Source of the DNA: Ilumatobacter coccineus
GTDB taxonomy: Bacteria; Actinomycetota; Acidimicrobiia; Acidimicrobiales; Ilumatobacteraceae
Direction of reading: 5' to 3'
Length of the DNA stretch: 43,578 nt
Assembly (NCBI GenBank): GCA_002748455.1
Contig: PDSL01000051.1
Location: 1 to 43,578, forward strand
Position numbers and translations under genes: made by a program. How positions within the stretch are numbered: the stretch's first letter is position 1; every line of letters begins with the position of its first letter. Below the pieces are notes generated by a model, which did no database searches, was not told the DNA's origin, and saw nothing but the letters and a program-made list of their open reading frames with translations. Shown one piece after another: positions 1-8,188 of the stretch.

Positions 1-150
1 CATCAAGAAGCCGATGCCAACGATCAAGCCGAGCCATTGGGCTTGGATGCCGTACTCGGTCCGGAAGTCGTCGAGCACGGTGAACATGACGCCATACCCG
101 GCGGTCATGATGCCGGTGACCACCCCGAATAGTAAGACTCGTGCTCGCAT
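1..150 (-). CDS. MFS-type permease, N-terminal part (cut by window edge)
   Basis: Fifty codons are visible, read leftward from an ATG at 148-150. The peptide starts MRARVLLFGVV, has one hydrophobic helix rich in Gly and Ala, a short loop with an Asp-Asp-Phe stretch, and a second helix beginning LGLIVGIGF. This is the usual first-helix, loop, second-helix pattern of major facilitator permeases. A TAGCAT box at 160-165 lies nine bases before the ATG, so the message may be leaderless or nearly so. The substrate cannot be guessed from this fragment. The gene continues beyond base 1. Confidence 0.6.
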   Translation of the reverse strand, partial: MRARVLLFGVVTGIMTAGYGVMFTVLDDFRTEYGIQAQWLGLIVGIGFLM

Positions 151-159
151 CACCGAGGG

Positions 160-165
160 ATGCTA
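160..165 (-). promoter_or_regulatory. -10-like box TAGCAT before the MFS gene
   Basis: TAGCAT (minus strand) fits the TANNNT form and ends nine bases before the ATG at 150. Similar boxes precede at least nine other genes here. No clear -35 element is seen. Confidence 0.35.
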
Positions 166-210
166 ACCGCGCTGAGCAAGACCTTGACTCGGCTCATCAT
201 CCACCCGGTG

Positions 211-259
211 AAAACGTAAAAGCCGGGGAGGGCCACCGTCGCTGGAACCCTCCCCGGCT
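211..259 (-). terminator. Intrinsic terminator after fhs-folD
   Basis: Perfect 12-bp arms, agccggggaggg at 221-232 and its complement at 248-259, enclose a 15-base loop. On the minus strand the stem is followed by a T-rich run (TTTTACGTTTT). It lies about 50 bases past the folD stop, so it most likely ends the fhs-folD transcript. Confidence 0.85.
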
Positions 260-307
260 CAAACCAAGCTGGTCACATCTGACCAGACATAACCAGATGT
301 GGCTGGA

Positions 308-1183
308 TCAGATAGCACCCACCATGCGAGCACCCTCAAGGGTGTTCTCCAGCAGGCACGCAATCGTCATCGGGCCAGTACCACCCGGCATCGGGGTGAT
401 CGCCCCGGCGATCGATTCGACAGCGTCGAAGTCGACATCGCCGACGATCCCGTCAGCGGTGCGGGACACACCCACATCGATCACCGCAGCGCCCGGCTTC
501 ACGTGATCAGCGGTGATCATGTGAGCAGCACCAGCGGCAGCGACGATGATGTCAGCCTCGCGGCACACCGCAGCCAGATCGGCAGTGCGGGAGTGGGCCA
601 AGGTCACCGTGGCATCGCAGCCCTTACGACCCAGGAGCAAGACCTGGGGCAGGCCGACCAGGGTCGAACGACCAACCACCACGGCCCGCTTACCCGATGT
701 CTCAATCCCGTAGCGCTCGAGCAGGCGCATCACCCCAAGCGGGGTGCAGGGCACATGACCGGGCAGGCCACGGAGCAAACGGCCCATCGACCGCTCGGTC
801 AGACCATCAACGTCCTTTTCGGGCGGGATCATGGCCAAGACCGGCTCGGGGTCGAGATGGTCGGGCAGGGGAAGCTGAACCAGGATCCCGTGCACGCTGG
901 AGTCGGCGACCAGCTCGGCCACCGCCGCCTCAACCTCTTCCTGGGTTGCCTCGGCGCCCAGGGTGACGCCACGCGACACCAGACCAGCCTCTTCGGCCTT
1001 GCGGTGCTTCATCCGAACATAGATCTGGCTCGGCTTGTCAACGCCGACCAGGACGGTCGCCAAGCAGATCTCCGGCGAACCAGCCGCCTTGATCTCTTCA
1101 GCGATCCGGGCCACCGTCTCATCGCGCAGGCGATTGCCATCCAACAAGATGGCGCCGCCAGGGGTGCGTTCGTAATCACTCAT
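308..1183 (-). CDS. folD: FolD: methylenetetrahydrofolate dehydrogenase / methenyltetrahydrofolate cyclohydrolase
   Basis: A cytosolic bifunctional enzyme that interconverts 5,10-methylene-THF, 5,10-methenyl-THF and 10-formyl-THF using NADP(H). The 291-residue length is normal for the family. Visible family motifs, in order, are YVRMKHRKAEEAG with the catalytic lysine, GILVQLPLP, PPEKDVDG, PCTPLGVMRLL, the dinucleotide-binding VVVGRSTLVGLP, and the C-terminal ITPMPGGTGPMT. The ATG at 1183 is chosen because a GAGGAG ribosome site lies seven to eight bases upstream; an open frame continues further upstream but only through fhs sequence. The gene follows fhs by only 14 bases (counting from the ancestral fhs stop), so the two form a one-carbon operon. 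Confidence 0.96.
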   Translation of the reverse strand: MSDYERTPGGAILLDGNRLRDETVARIAEEIKAAGSPEICLATVLVGVDKPSQIYVRMKHRKAEEAGLVSRGVTLGAEATQEEVEAAVAELVADSSVHGILVQLPLPDHLDPEPVLAMIPPEKDVDGLTERSMGRLLRGLPGHVPCTPLGVMRLLERYGIETSGKRAVVVGRSTLVGLPQVLLLGRKGCDATVTLAHSRTADLAAVCREADIIVAAAGAAHMITADHVKPGAAVIDVGVSRTADGIVGDVDFDAVESIAGAITPMPGGTGPMTIACLLENTLEGARMVGAI

Positions 1184-1197
1184 GATGTTCTCCTCGA

Positions 1198-1253
1198 TCA
1201 GGACAGGCCGACGATCAAGCCGTCGTCGTCGAAGTCGATACGGGTAGCAGCCG
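1198..1253 (-). other. Out-of-frame remnant of the true FHS C terminus
   Basis: In a different frame from the upstream fhs reading, these bases encode EPAATRIDFDDDGLIVGLS followed by TGA at 1198-1200. That is the normal end of formate-tetrahydrofolate ligases (a proline, alanine, x-IDID-x-D-G-x-I-x-GL pattern). It shows that the gene once ended here, 14 bases before folD. Upstream fhs enters this stretch in the wrong frame and stops at 1215. Confidence 0.85.
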
Positions 1254-2696
1254 GCTCCTCTCACGCTTGGCCCGAGCGCTATAGCTGACCTGGCTGGCGC
1301 CATAGATCCGAGTGGCGACCCGCTCGATCTTCTCGGTGAGCGAATCCTCGTCCTTGTAGAGGAACTCGAAGTCGTTGGGCTCTTCGCACGCCTCAGCAAC
1401 CGCTTCACCGAGTTCAACCGAACCGGCACCACCATCGCTGAAGTGGGTCGACACGGCGACGCGAGCACCGGCTTCTTCGGCGATCTGACGGATCATGTCG
1501 AGCTCGCTGGCGTGGTCGGTGGGGAAGGCGTTGACCGCCACCACCGGGGTCACCCCGTGGGCCTTGACATTGTCGATCTGCTTCTTCAAGTTGGCGGCGC
1601 CAGCGGCGACGTCATCGGGATTCTCAGCCAGCATCTCTTCGGGCAAGCCCCGGCCAGCGACGACCTTGTAGGCACCCGAGTGGGCCTTGAGGGCCCGCAC
1701 GGTGGCGACGAGAACAGCAGCATCGGGAGCGAGACCCGAGTTGCGGCACTTGATATTGAAGAAGCGCTCAGCTCCCATGTCGGCACCAAAGCCGGCTTCG
1801 GTGATCACATAGTCGCCACCATGGATACCGACCATGTCGCCGATCACCGACGAGTTGCCGGTGGCGATATTGCCGAACGGGCCAGCATGGACGATGACCG
1901 GGGTGCCTTCGAGGGTTTGGAGCAGGTTGGGCTCCAACGCATCACGCATGATGACCGACATCGCGCCGGCAGCGCCGAGCTGCTCAGCGGTGACCGGCTG
2001 GCCGTCACGGGTGTAGGCGACCACGATGCGACCGAGACGCTTACGCATGTCGTCGGGACCGGTGGTCAGACCGAGCATGGCCATCACTTCAGAAGCGGCA
2101 GTGATGTCAAAACCGGACTGACGGGTGACCCCGTCCATCCGGCCACCGAGGCCGATGACGATATTGCGCAGGGCCCGGTCGTTGACGTCCATGACGCGAC
2201 GCCAGGTGATGTTGTTGAGATCGATACCCAGCTCATTGCCATGATGGAGATGGTTGTCAACCATGGCCGCCAGGAGGTTGTGAGCGGCGGTCACAGCGTG
2301 GAAGTCGCCGGTCAGGTGGAGGTTGAACTCCTCCATCGGCACCACCTGGGCGTAGCCGCCACCGGCAGCGCCACCCTTGATGCCGAAGGTCGGGCCCATC
2401 GAGGGCTGACGCAGGGTGAGCACGGCCTGCTTGCCGAGGTGCTTCATGCCCTGGCCAAGACCGACCGCGGTGGTCGTCTTGCCTTCGCCGAGCGGGGTCG
2501 GGGTGATCGCCGTGACGACCACATACTTGGCCCGGGGGCGATCGGCCATATCCTCGATGGCGTCAAGAGAAATCTTGGCGATATGGGGGCCATAGGTCCG
2601 CAGGTGCTTATCACTCACCCCCATTTCGGCTGCTACCTCAGTGATGGGGCGAAGATTGGCCGCACGGGCAATCTCAAGATCAGTAGGGAAAGACAT
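1215..2696 (-). CDS. fhs: Formate-tetrahydrofolate ligase, C-terminal region deleted and frameshifted
   Basis: FHS makes 10-formyl-THF from formate, THF and ATP. The N-terminal four fifths are typical: TPTPLGEGKTTTAVGLGQG (ATP-binding loop), LRQPSMGPTFGIKGGAAGGG, NLHLTGDFHAV, GRMDGVTRQSGFDITAASE, VIVHAGPFGNIATGNSS and YVITEAGFGADMGAE. The ATG at 2696 has an AAGGAG ribosome site. After IYGASQVSYSARAKRE the protein should run on for roughly 70 residues (the LPVCMAKTQ and MPGLP segments of the family), but these are missing. The frame shifts and ends after 13 unrelated residues, giving 493 residues instead of about 555-560. Activity is doubtful; a sequencing or assembly fault is an alternative. 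Confidence 0.85.
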   Translation of the reverse strand: MSFPTDLEIARAANLRPITEVAAEMGVSDKHLRTYGPHIAKISLDAIEDMADRPRAKYVVVTAITPTPLGEGKTTTAVGLGQGMKHLGKQAVLTLRQPSMGPTFGIKGGAAGGGYAQVVPMEEFNLHLTGDFHAVTAAHNLLAAMVDNHLHHGNELGIDLNNITWRRVMDVNDRALRNIVIGLGGRMDGVTRQSGFDITAASEVMAMLGLTTGPDDMRKRLGRIVVAYTRDGQPVTAEQLGAAGAMSVIMRDALEPNLLQTLEGTPVIVHAGPFGNIATGNSSVIGDMVGIHGGDYVITEAGFGADMGAERFFNIKCRNSGLAPDAAVLVATVRALKAHSGAYKVVAGRGLPEEMLAENPDDVAAGAANLKKQIDNVKAHGVTPVVAVNAFPTDHASELDMIRQIAEEAGARVAVSTHFSDGGAGSVELGEAVAEACEEPNDFEFLYKDEDSLTEKIERVATRIYGASQVSYSARAKRERSRLLPVSTSTTTA

Positions 2697-2718
2697 GATG
2701 CTCCTTGTCGACGTAAGT

Positions 2719-2741
2719 GTCGTGGCTGTCGTGGCTGTCGT
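2719..2741. repeat. Short tandem repeat in the fhs leader
   Basis: The 9-mer gtcgtggct occurs twice and is followed by a third partial copy (gtcgt). It lies 23-45 bases before the fhs ATG. No function is evident. Confidence 0.5.
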
Positions 2742-2797
2742 AAACCAGCGCCGTCGTACATTCTGGCGCATCTGCCGCCAAGGATCGACCTTTTCTT

Positions 2798-2816
2798 GAC
2801 TTTCTGTTAAAAAGTC
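2798..2816. promoter_or_regulatory. AT-rich inverted repeat upstream of fhs
   Basis: The sequence gactttctgttaaaaagtc has 6-bp complementary arms and is AT-rich in a GC-rich setting. It lies about 100 bases before the fhs start and just after the proX stop. It could be a small operator or part of the fhs promoter; nothing in the sequence decides between these. Confidence 0.3.
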
Positions 2817-2873
2817 CCGAGGTTTTACGCCAGAAGGCCTACAGATCACTCGTAGCAAGCATGATCGGGCCGG

Positions 2874-4103
2874 TTAGCCCGCGGCTCGCGCCGCCTCAAG
2901 CCAGGTGTCGACCAGGTCGCGATGGTCGGTGATCCACTGCTGGGCGAGCTCTTCGGGTGTGGCTCCGTTGTCTTGGGCAACGGTTTGCTCCGACACATCG
3001 ATCACCGAGAGCTTGACCTGTTCGAAGAGGACCTTGGCTGCTGGGTTAGCGTCCAAGAACTCATTGTTAGCGGTCACCTGGATATCAGCGGTGATCCACC
3101 CCAACTGGCAGGTGCCAGCATCGGCTGCGGCTGGACACTGCTCAGCCGGAATACCGGCCTGACCGGGAAGCTGAGCGAAGTTCTCGCCACCGTCGATGCC
3201 GAGCGGATTGGAATCATCAAGGATCGAATCCATAGCCAGCCAGTAGACATTGTCGCCGGGACGCAGCTGGGTGACATAGGAGCTCGGCGTCCAGGTATAG
3301 ATCACCATTGGCTCGCCCTTGTTGGCCTGAGCCACCGCCTGGGCGACCATGGCGTCATAGCCAGCCACGGTCTGTTCGATCTTGTCCCAACCAGAAAACG
3401 CGATCTGGCTCTCGATGATGTCGTCGCAGTTATAGCTCTCTTGACAACCAAAGATCTGGGCGATGCCATCACCGGGCTTGGCGTCATACTTGTCAAACTC
3501 GGCCCGAATCGTGGGATCGTCATTGAGTTGGTCGAGAGTGGTCACCCCAAACTCATCAGCGAACGAGGCGGTGATCAAGAAGCCCTGGAGTCCACCGGCA
3601 ACCATCTCTTCACCGATTGCTGAGACATGATCACCAACGGTGGAGCCATCGGGAAGCTCATTGGTCAGCCAGCTGGCATGACCGGGATACCACGAGTTGA
3701 CCCAGAAATCGGCATCGCCCTGGGCGAGGGCGATATAGAAGGTTGATGGAGCCAGCTCAAGATCGGCTGGATCGCTGACCTCATAGCCCAGCTCCTGGAG
3801 CAAGGCCCGATAGAGCGCGGCCTGGAAATAGCCCGATGACCAGTCGCCACGAGCCATGGTGACCGTCACACCGTCACCGGGCTGCTGAGTACCCGAATCA
3901 GCAGAATCAGCCGGGTCAACCGAATCAGTCGGCTCAGCGCCAGCGCTGTCAGCGGTCTCGCTGGCCTCGTTCGTGTCGGCAGCCGGTGCCTCGGTGACCG
4001 CAGCAGCATCAGTCGCGTCGACGGGTTCATCGCTTCCACCGCAGGCGCTCACGCCAAGCGCCAGGGCGGCGACGACTACGAAGGTGGTGGTTGTCTTGCT
4101 CAT
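2874..4103 (-). CDS. proX: Glycine betaine/proline-type ABC transporter substrate-binding lipoprotein
   Basis: The extracytoplasmic binding component of a compatible-solute importer. It has 409 residues. Residues 1-21 are a lipoprotein signal ending LGVSAC, with Cys21 as the likely lipidated residue. About 55 residues of acidic, Ala/Asp/Thr/Ser-rich linker follow. The OpuAC-type domain then begins near GDWSSGYFQAALY and contains FWVNSWYPGHASW; aromatic residues like these form the betaine cage in known relatives. The ATG at 4103 has GAGGAG about 11 bases upstream, rather far. The gene is the last of proV-proW-proX but is separated from proW by 188 bases, so it may have its own control. The exact ligand (betaine, proline or choline) is inferred from the family. 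Confidence 0.88.
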   Translation of the reverse strand: MSKTTTTFVVVAALALGVSACGGSDEPVDATDAAAVTEAPAADTNEASETADSAGAEPTDSVDPADSADSGTQQPGDGVTVTMARGDWSSGYFQAALYRALLQELGYEVSDPADLELAPSTFYIALAQGDADFWVNSWYPGHASWLTNELPDGSTVGDHVSAIGEEMVAGGLQGFLITASFADEFGVTTLDQLNDDPTIRAEFDKYDAKPGDGIAQIFGCQESYNCDDIIESQIAFSGWDKIEQTVAGYDAMVAQAVAQANKGEPMVIYTWTPSSYVTQLRPGDNVYWLAMDSILDDSNPLGIDGGENFAQLPGQAGIPAEQCPAAADAGTCQLGWITADIQVTANNEFLDANPAAKVLFEQVKLSVIDVSEQTVAQDNGATPEELAQQWITDHRDLVDTWLEAARAAG

Positions 4104-4274
4104 AGGACTGGATTCTCCTCTATCGATGTGACCGGTTCGACACAAACGCCAAACCTGCCCCCACGTCGCATTAGATCGTTACTCCAGCCAAATCAGAACC
4201 CAACGGGCCGAATTGGCGCGCGCTCATCTCCCGATCCAGCCATGTCGATGAGCCTGGTAACCACGATCGCCGGC

Positions 4275-4298
4275 GGGGTGAACGCCGATGGTCACCCC
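4275..4298 (-). other. Hairpin at the end of proW
   Basis: Perfect 7-bp arms (ggggtga 4275-4281, tcacccc 4292-4298) overlap the proW stop codon. No T-run follows on the minus strand, so it is not a standard terminator. It could set message stability between proW and proX. Confidence 0.3.
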
Positions 4299-6337
4299 TG
4301 ATCGCGATAGACCCGATCGCGTTCAAAGTTGGTGACCAGCTTGGTGGAGACCGCCACCAACAGCCCACCGGCGAGTACGGCGATAAACGACCCGACCCCG
4401 CTCACAATCTTGGGATCGGTTGCCCGGGCCAAGGTCCCAATCCAGGCCAGCCCAACCCCAGCTGCTCCAGCACCACACCCGATCGAGACCGTGCTGGCGA
4501 TCCATCGATGACGATCGCTCGCCCGGCTGAGACCCGCTCCCGGAATCAGGGCGACAAGACCCGCGCCTGAGGCCAACAGGGTCCACCATCCGAGACGAGC
4601 GCCTTGTGAGGTTGCTCCATCAAGAATGATCCGCTCGGCCACTGTCGCTTGATTACGCAGGGTGGTGATCTGCTGAGCGCCGACCGCCTCGGCCACCTCG
4701 CCTGCCTCAACCTGGTCTTTGATCTCTTGGATTTCGGCTTCAAGCTCGGGGGAAAACACCACATCTTGGCGCTGATCGAACGACCAGGCCGACACCAGGG
4801 CGATCACCGCCAAGATGACCGCTACCCCACCGCCGAGGAGACGTCCCTTGGAGATCGACAACGGCAAGGGACGGCGGGGCGAGGTGGGAGTGATCACCAT
4901 CCACCACAACGAACCAGCCACCATGATGAGGCCACCGATGATGGCGACGATGACCCCAACACCGGGCCGATGGTCGACCGCTCGAGGCGATGCCTGACCA
5001 AACCCGTAGGCGAGAGCAACCAGTGCAACCACGATCGAGACCGCTGTCGCACCATCAGGACGGAGCCAGCGCGGCCCCCAGCCGGGGCGCACCATGCCCA
5101 CGACCGCAGCAGCAACCACAACCACGGCCGATCCAGCGATCACGACACCGAACCAGCTCCCGCCCGATGCCGCCAGACCGTTGAGGACCTGACCGGCCAA
5201 CGCTTCGTCGGCTCGTCGAGCATACGAGCTGTACTTGGCCGCATCGTGGGCCCACGGCAACACCAGCGAGATCACGGCGATCACCGCCCCGGCAGCTGAT
5301 ATCAGTGCAGCGCTTCGTTCAGCGCTGGTCAGAGGGACAACCGTCCCGTTCCAGCGCCCAGTGTCGACGACAGCCTCGCCCCCACGGTCAGCCAACAATG
5401 CCGACGGATCGCGACGGGCCCGCCAGGCTCGGCCGATACGCCGGAACAGACCAGCATTGTTGCCCCCTTCGGGCTGGCTGATCCGATCGAGGACCACCGC
5501 CACCAAGAAGAAGGCCAATCCAGCTGATGCTGCCAGGGCTGGATCCTGATTATTGATCGCTTTGAAGAGCAGGTTGCCCAAGCCCCCAGCGCCCATGATG
5601 GCAGCGATTCCCAACATCGAAATCGACAACAACAAGGTCTGGTTGATCCCGGTCATGATCGCCGGCCGGGCCAAGGGAATCTGGACATCGACTAAGACCC
5701 GCCGCTCGGAGGCCCCGAACGACCGGCTGGCTTCGACCACCTCAGCTGGCACCTGGCGGATGCCCAGATTGGTCAACCGGATCAGGGGTGGGATAGCGAA
5801 GATCATGGTCACCATGGTCGCCGACACCTCGCCGATCCCCCAGAAATAGATGAAGGGCAACATATAGACGAAGGAATGGACCACCTGCATGGCGTCGAGG
5901 ACCGGACGAACCACTCGCCACACCCCGTCATAGCGTCCCGACAAGATCCCGATCGGGATCCCAACGATCACACAGATGATGACCGCCACGGCGATATAGC
6001 CGATCGTGCGAGCGGTTTGGATCCAATACTCATATCCGAGCAGACCGCACACGATGAGGGCGATCGCCACCCCGATCGCCACTCGGAGATTGCGGGCCAG
6101 ATAGGCGATCACGAACATGATCGCCACCACGACTACCCACGACACCTCGGTCAAGAAACTGTCAACGATGGTGTGCAGCAAGACATCGAAGGGCCACTTG
6201 ATCACATCGAGCAGCCCTTCCAGATGGGCGACCACCCAGGTGATGATCTGCTTGATCCAGTCCCCGAACGGGATCGTGAACTGGTCGAGCACCCGATCGT
6301 CGATCAGGTTGGGGTCGGCAGCGCTGATCATGGTCAT
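4292..6337 (-). CDS. proW: Betaine-type ABC permease with a large C-terminal membrane extension
   Basis: The membrane channel of the betaine importer. Residues 1 to about 290 are a normal ProW-type permease: several hydrophobic helices and the EAA-loop sequence EASRSFGASERRVLVDVQIP, which contacts the ATPase. Relatives usually stop near 280-350 residues, but this protein has 681. The extra part has a basic linker (RIGRAWRARRD), then about eight further hydrophobic stretches in pairs, with one charged, probably helical loop (SPELEAEIQEIKDQVEAGE) between two of them. I recognise no family in the extension. The start overlaps the proV stop (TGATG), with GAGGTG eight bases before the ATG; a GTG one codon earlier is also possible. 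Confidence 0.87.
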   Translation of the reverse strand: MTMISAADPNLIDDRVLDQFTIPFGDWIKQIITWVVAHLEGLLDVIKWPFDVLLHTIVDSFLTEVSWVVVVAIMFVIAYLARNLRVAIGVAIALIVCGLLGYEYWIQTARTIGYIAVAVIICVIVGIPIGILSGRYDGVWRVVRPVLDAMQVVHSFVYMLPFIYFWGIGEVSATMVTMIFAIPPLIRLTNLGIRQVPAEVVEASRSFGASERRVLVDVQIPLARPAIMTGINQTLLLSISMLGIAAIMGAGGLGNLLFKAINNQDPALAASAGLAFFLVAVVLDRISQPEGGNNAGLFRRIGRAWRARRDPSALLADRGGEAVVDTGRWNGTVVPLTSAERSAALISAAGAVIAVISLVLPWAHDAAKYSSYARRADEALAGQVLNGLAASGGSWFGVVIAGSAVVVVAAAVVGMVRPGWGPRWLRPDGATAVSIVVALVALAYGFGQASPRAVDHRPGVGVIVAIIGGLIMVAGSLWWMVITPTSPRRPLPLSISKGRLLGGGVAVILAVIALVSAWSFDQRQDVVFSPELEAEIQEIKDQVEAGEVAEAVGAQQITTLRNQATVAERIILDGATSQGARLGWWTLLASGAGLVALIPGAGLSRASDRHRWIASTVSIGCGAGAAGVGLAWIGTLARATDPKIVSGVGSFIAVLAGGLLVAVSTKLVTNFERDRVYRDQG

Positions 6338-7548
6338 CACATGAACACCTCGCGCTCAAACCCGTCGATCAAGGATTCGACTCGACCGAGCTCTTCGATG
6401 ATCTGTCGAGGATCAAGATTGCCGATCAGACGTCCCTCAGCATCGACCACGGCAACCGGCAGGCCCCGACCGGCGGTGGCATAGACCTCATTGAGGGTGT
6501 TGCTCGGACGACAGGTGTCAAAATCGCTGCGCAGCGCATCGGCTAAGCGATCCGATCCCATCCGGCTCACCCGATGGCCGTCGCTCGCCGTCAGGATCGA
6601 TACCGGTCTCCCCCCACTATCGATGACAAACGCTCCGGCCCGCTCACCCAGGTGATGGAGCCCAGCGCTGAGGGTCATCGCTGGATCGATCGGGTTGGGA
6701 GCCATCATGATCTCGCTGACCTCAATCACCCGACCTTGGTCGACATCTTGCACAAACTCGGCGACATAGCCGGTAGCTGGACGGGTGAGGATCTCTTCGG
6801 GGGTACCGATCTGGACCACTTCGCCGTCTTTCATGATGCCCACCCGGTCGCCGAGGCGCAGGGCCTCATTGAGATCGTGGGTGATGAAGAGGATCGTCTT
6901 GTGGAGATCGGCCTGGAGAGCGATCAGCTCGTCTTGCATCTGGCGACGGATGAGGGGATCGAGGGCCGAAAACGCTTCATCCATCAACAAGATGTCCGGG
7001 TTGCTGGCCAAGGCCCGAGCTAAGCCCACCCGTTGTTGCATACCACCCGACAGTTCATCGGGCATCGACGCGGCATAGGCCTCAAGACCGACCATGCTCA
7101 AGGCATCGATCGCTGCCCGATCTCGCTCCCGTTTGGACAAGCCCTGGATCTTGAGCCCGTAGCCAACATTGTCGATGATCTTGCGATGGGGAAAGAGGGC
7201 GAAATGCTGGAAGACCATGCCCATCTTTTCTCGGCGGAACGACTGTAGTGCTGCCCCGGTCATCGCCTGGACGTCTTGTCCATCGACCACAACCTCACCA
7301 GCGGTCACCGTATGGAGCTTGTTGACCGTGCGAATGGCGGTGGACTTGCCGGACCCCGACAACCCCATCACCACGAAGATCTCACCTTCGACCACCGAGA
7401 AACTCACATCGCAGAGACCGACCACATGATTGGTCTGCTCCTGGATATCAGCCTTGGAGACACCGTCCTGGGCCAGTTCGAGGGCGCGACCGCGCGGCTG
7501 GTCGCCAAAGATCTTGTACACGCCACTCAGGCGAATCTTGTCGCTCAC
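6337..7548 (-). CDS. proV: Betaine-type ABC transporter ATP-binding protein with CBS domains
   Basis: The ATPase that powers the betaine importer on the inner membrane face. Motifs are the Walker A GLSGSGKST, Q-loop FQHFALFPHR, signature LSGGMQQRVGLARAL, Walker B ILLMDEAFSALD and switch FITHDL. The last 130 or so residues look like a CBS pair (for example RGLPVAVVDAEGRLIGNLDP), which in OpuA-type ATPases senses ionic strength or nucleotides. The length is 403 residues. The GTG at 7548 is preferred because GGGAG sits seven bases upstream and the family domain begins there; a longer open frame upstream has no family similarity. First gene of proV-proW-proX. Confidence 0.93.
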   Translation of the reverse strand: MSDKIRLSGVYKIFGDQPRGRALELAQDGVSKADIQEQTNHVVGLCDVSFSVVEGEIFVVMGLSGSGKSTAIRTVNKLHTVTAGEVVVDGQDVQAMTGAALQSFRREKMGMVFQHFALFPHRKIIDNVGYGLKIQGLSKRERDRAAIDALSMVGLEAYAASMPDELSGGMQQRVGLARALASNPDILLMDEAFSALDPLIRRQMQDELIALQADLHKTILFITHDLNEALRLGDRVGIMKDGEVVQIGTPEEILTRPATGYVAEFVQDVDQGRVIEVSEIMMAPNPIDPAMTLSAGLHHLGERAGAFVIDSGGRPVSILTASDGHRVSRMGSDRLADALRSDFDTCRPSNTLNEVYATAGRGLPVAVVDAEGRLIGNLDPRQIIEELGRVESLIDGFEREVFM

Positions 7549-7664
7549 TGGTCGTCTCCCGCGACGAACACACCTGGGGTGCATCGTCGTCACTGTGGTG
7601 TCAGTTCACCTTAGCAATGCTGACCAGGTCTGTTGGACAGGGCGGAGCCGGTCACTAAACCCAC

Positions 7665-7670
7665 TACCGT
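7665..7670 (+). promoter_or_regulatory. -10-like box TACCGT before the small membrane protein
   Basis: TACCGT ends seven bases before the GTG at 7678. The same hexamer at the same spacing precedes the E1 gene at 36837. This spacing suggests a leaderless message. Confidence 0.4.
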
Positions 7671-7677
7671 GGCTCTG

Positions 7678-8148
7678 GTGAGTGTGTTCGCCACCTGGAC
7701 TCGACGTCGCTGGATCACGGCGATCGTCGCTGCGGTGATCACCGCCCTCGCGGTCGGCCTCCCCACCGACGTGATTCCCAATCCGGTCTTTGGTCGAGCT
7801 ATCGAGGTCACCCTGTGGTCGTACCCCAGCCTGGTGATCACCTCGATTCTGGCGGGGCTCTTGATCGCCACCTATGTGCGCGAGCCCGATGTGGAGTCTG
7901 AGACTCCACCGACCAATGCTGGACTTGATCGGCCTGGTCGAGCTGGTGGTATCGGCGGCTTCTTGACCTTTTTTGCTGTCGGTTGCCCAACCTGCAACAA
8001 GTTGGTGATCATCGCCCTGGGTTCGTCGGGAGCCCTCGACTGGTTTGCTCCAGCTCAGCCAATCCTGGCGATCGCCTCGATTGCACTCTTGGGCTGGGCC
8101 CTCAAAACCAGGCTGGCGAACCAGATCTCCTGCGCCGTACCAGCGTGA
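7678..8148 (+). CDS. Small membrane protein with a GCPTCNK motif
   Basis: A 156-residue protein with about four hydrophobic helices: one near the N terminus after the basic TWTRRRW, one after VTLWSYPS, one containing FLTFFAVGCPTCNKLV, and one near the C terminus. The CPTC pair at the start or inside a helix could bind a metal or take part in thiol redox chemistry, as CxxC motifs often do, but I do not recognise the family well enough to name a function. The GTG at 7678 is chosen for its TACCGT box; an in-frame TTG at 7633 has no good ribosome site. It is divergent from proV and 40 bases before menB. Confidence 0.7.
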   Translation: MSVFATWTRRRWITAIVAAVITALAVGLPTDVIPNPVFGRAIEVTLWSYPSLVITSILAGLLIATYVREPDVESETPPTNAGLDRPGRAGGIGGFLTFFAVGCPTCNKLVIIALGSSGALDWFAPAQPILAIASIALLGWALKTRLANQISCAVPA

Positions 8149-8188
8149 TCCGAGCCATCTGGGCTGCTCGATCAGGCACAATAGAACG

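Noticed and set aside
308..1468. Fusion of FolD to upstream residues
   Set aside because: The extra residues are fhs sequence in a wrong frame; the ATG at 1183 has a strong ribosome site.
2697..2873. Tetrahydrofolate riboswitch in the fhs leader
   Set aside because: Only a short tandem repeat and a small AT-rich inverted repeat are present; I could not find the conserved pairing of known THF riboswitches.
8045..8188. Longer N terminus for MenB
   Set aside because: The added residues overlap the preceding membrane-protein gene and have no similarity; the family begins at 8189.
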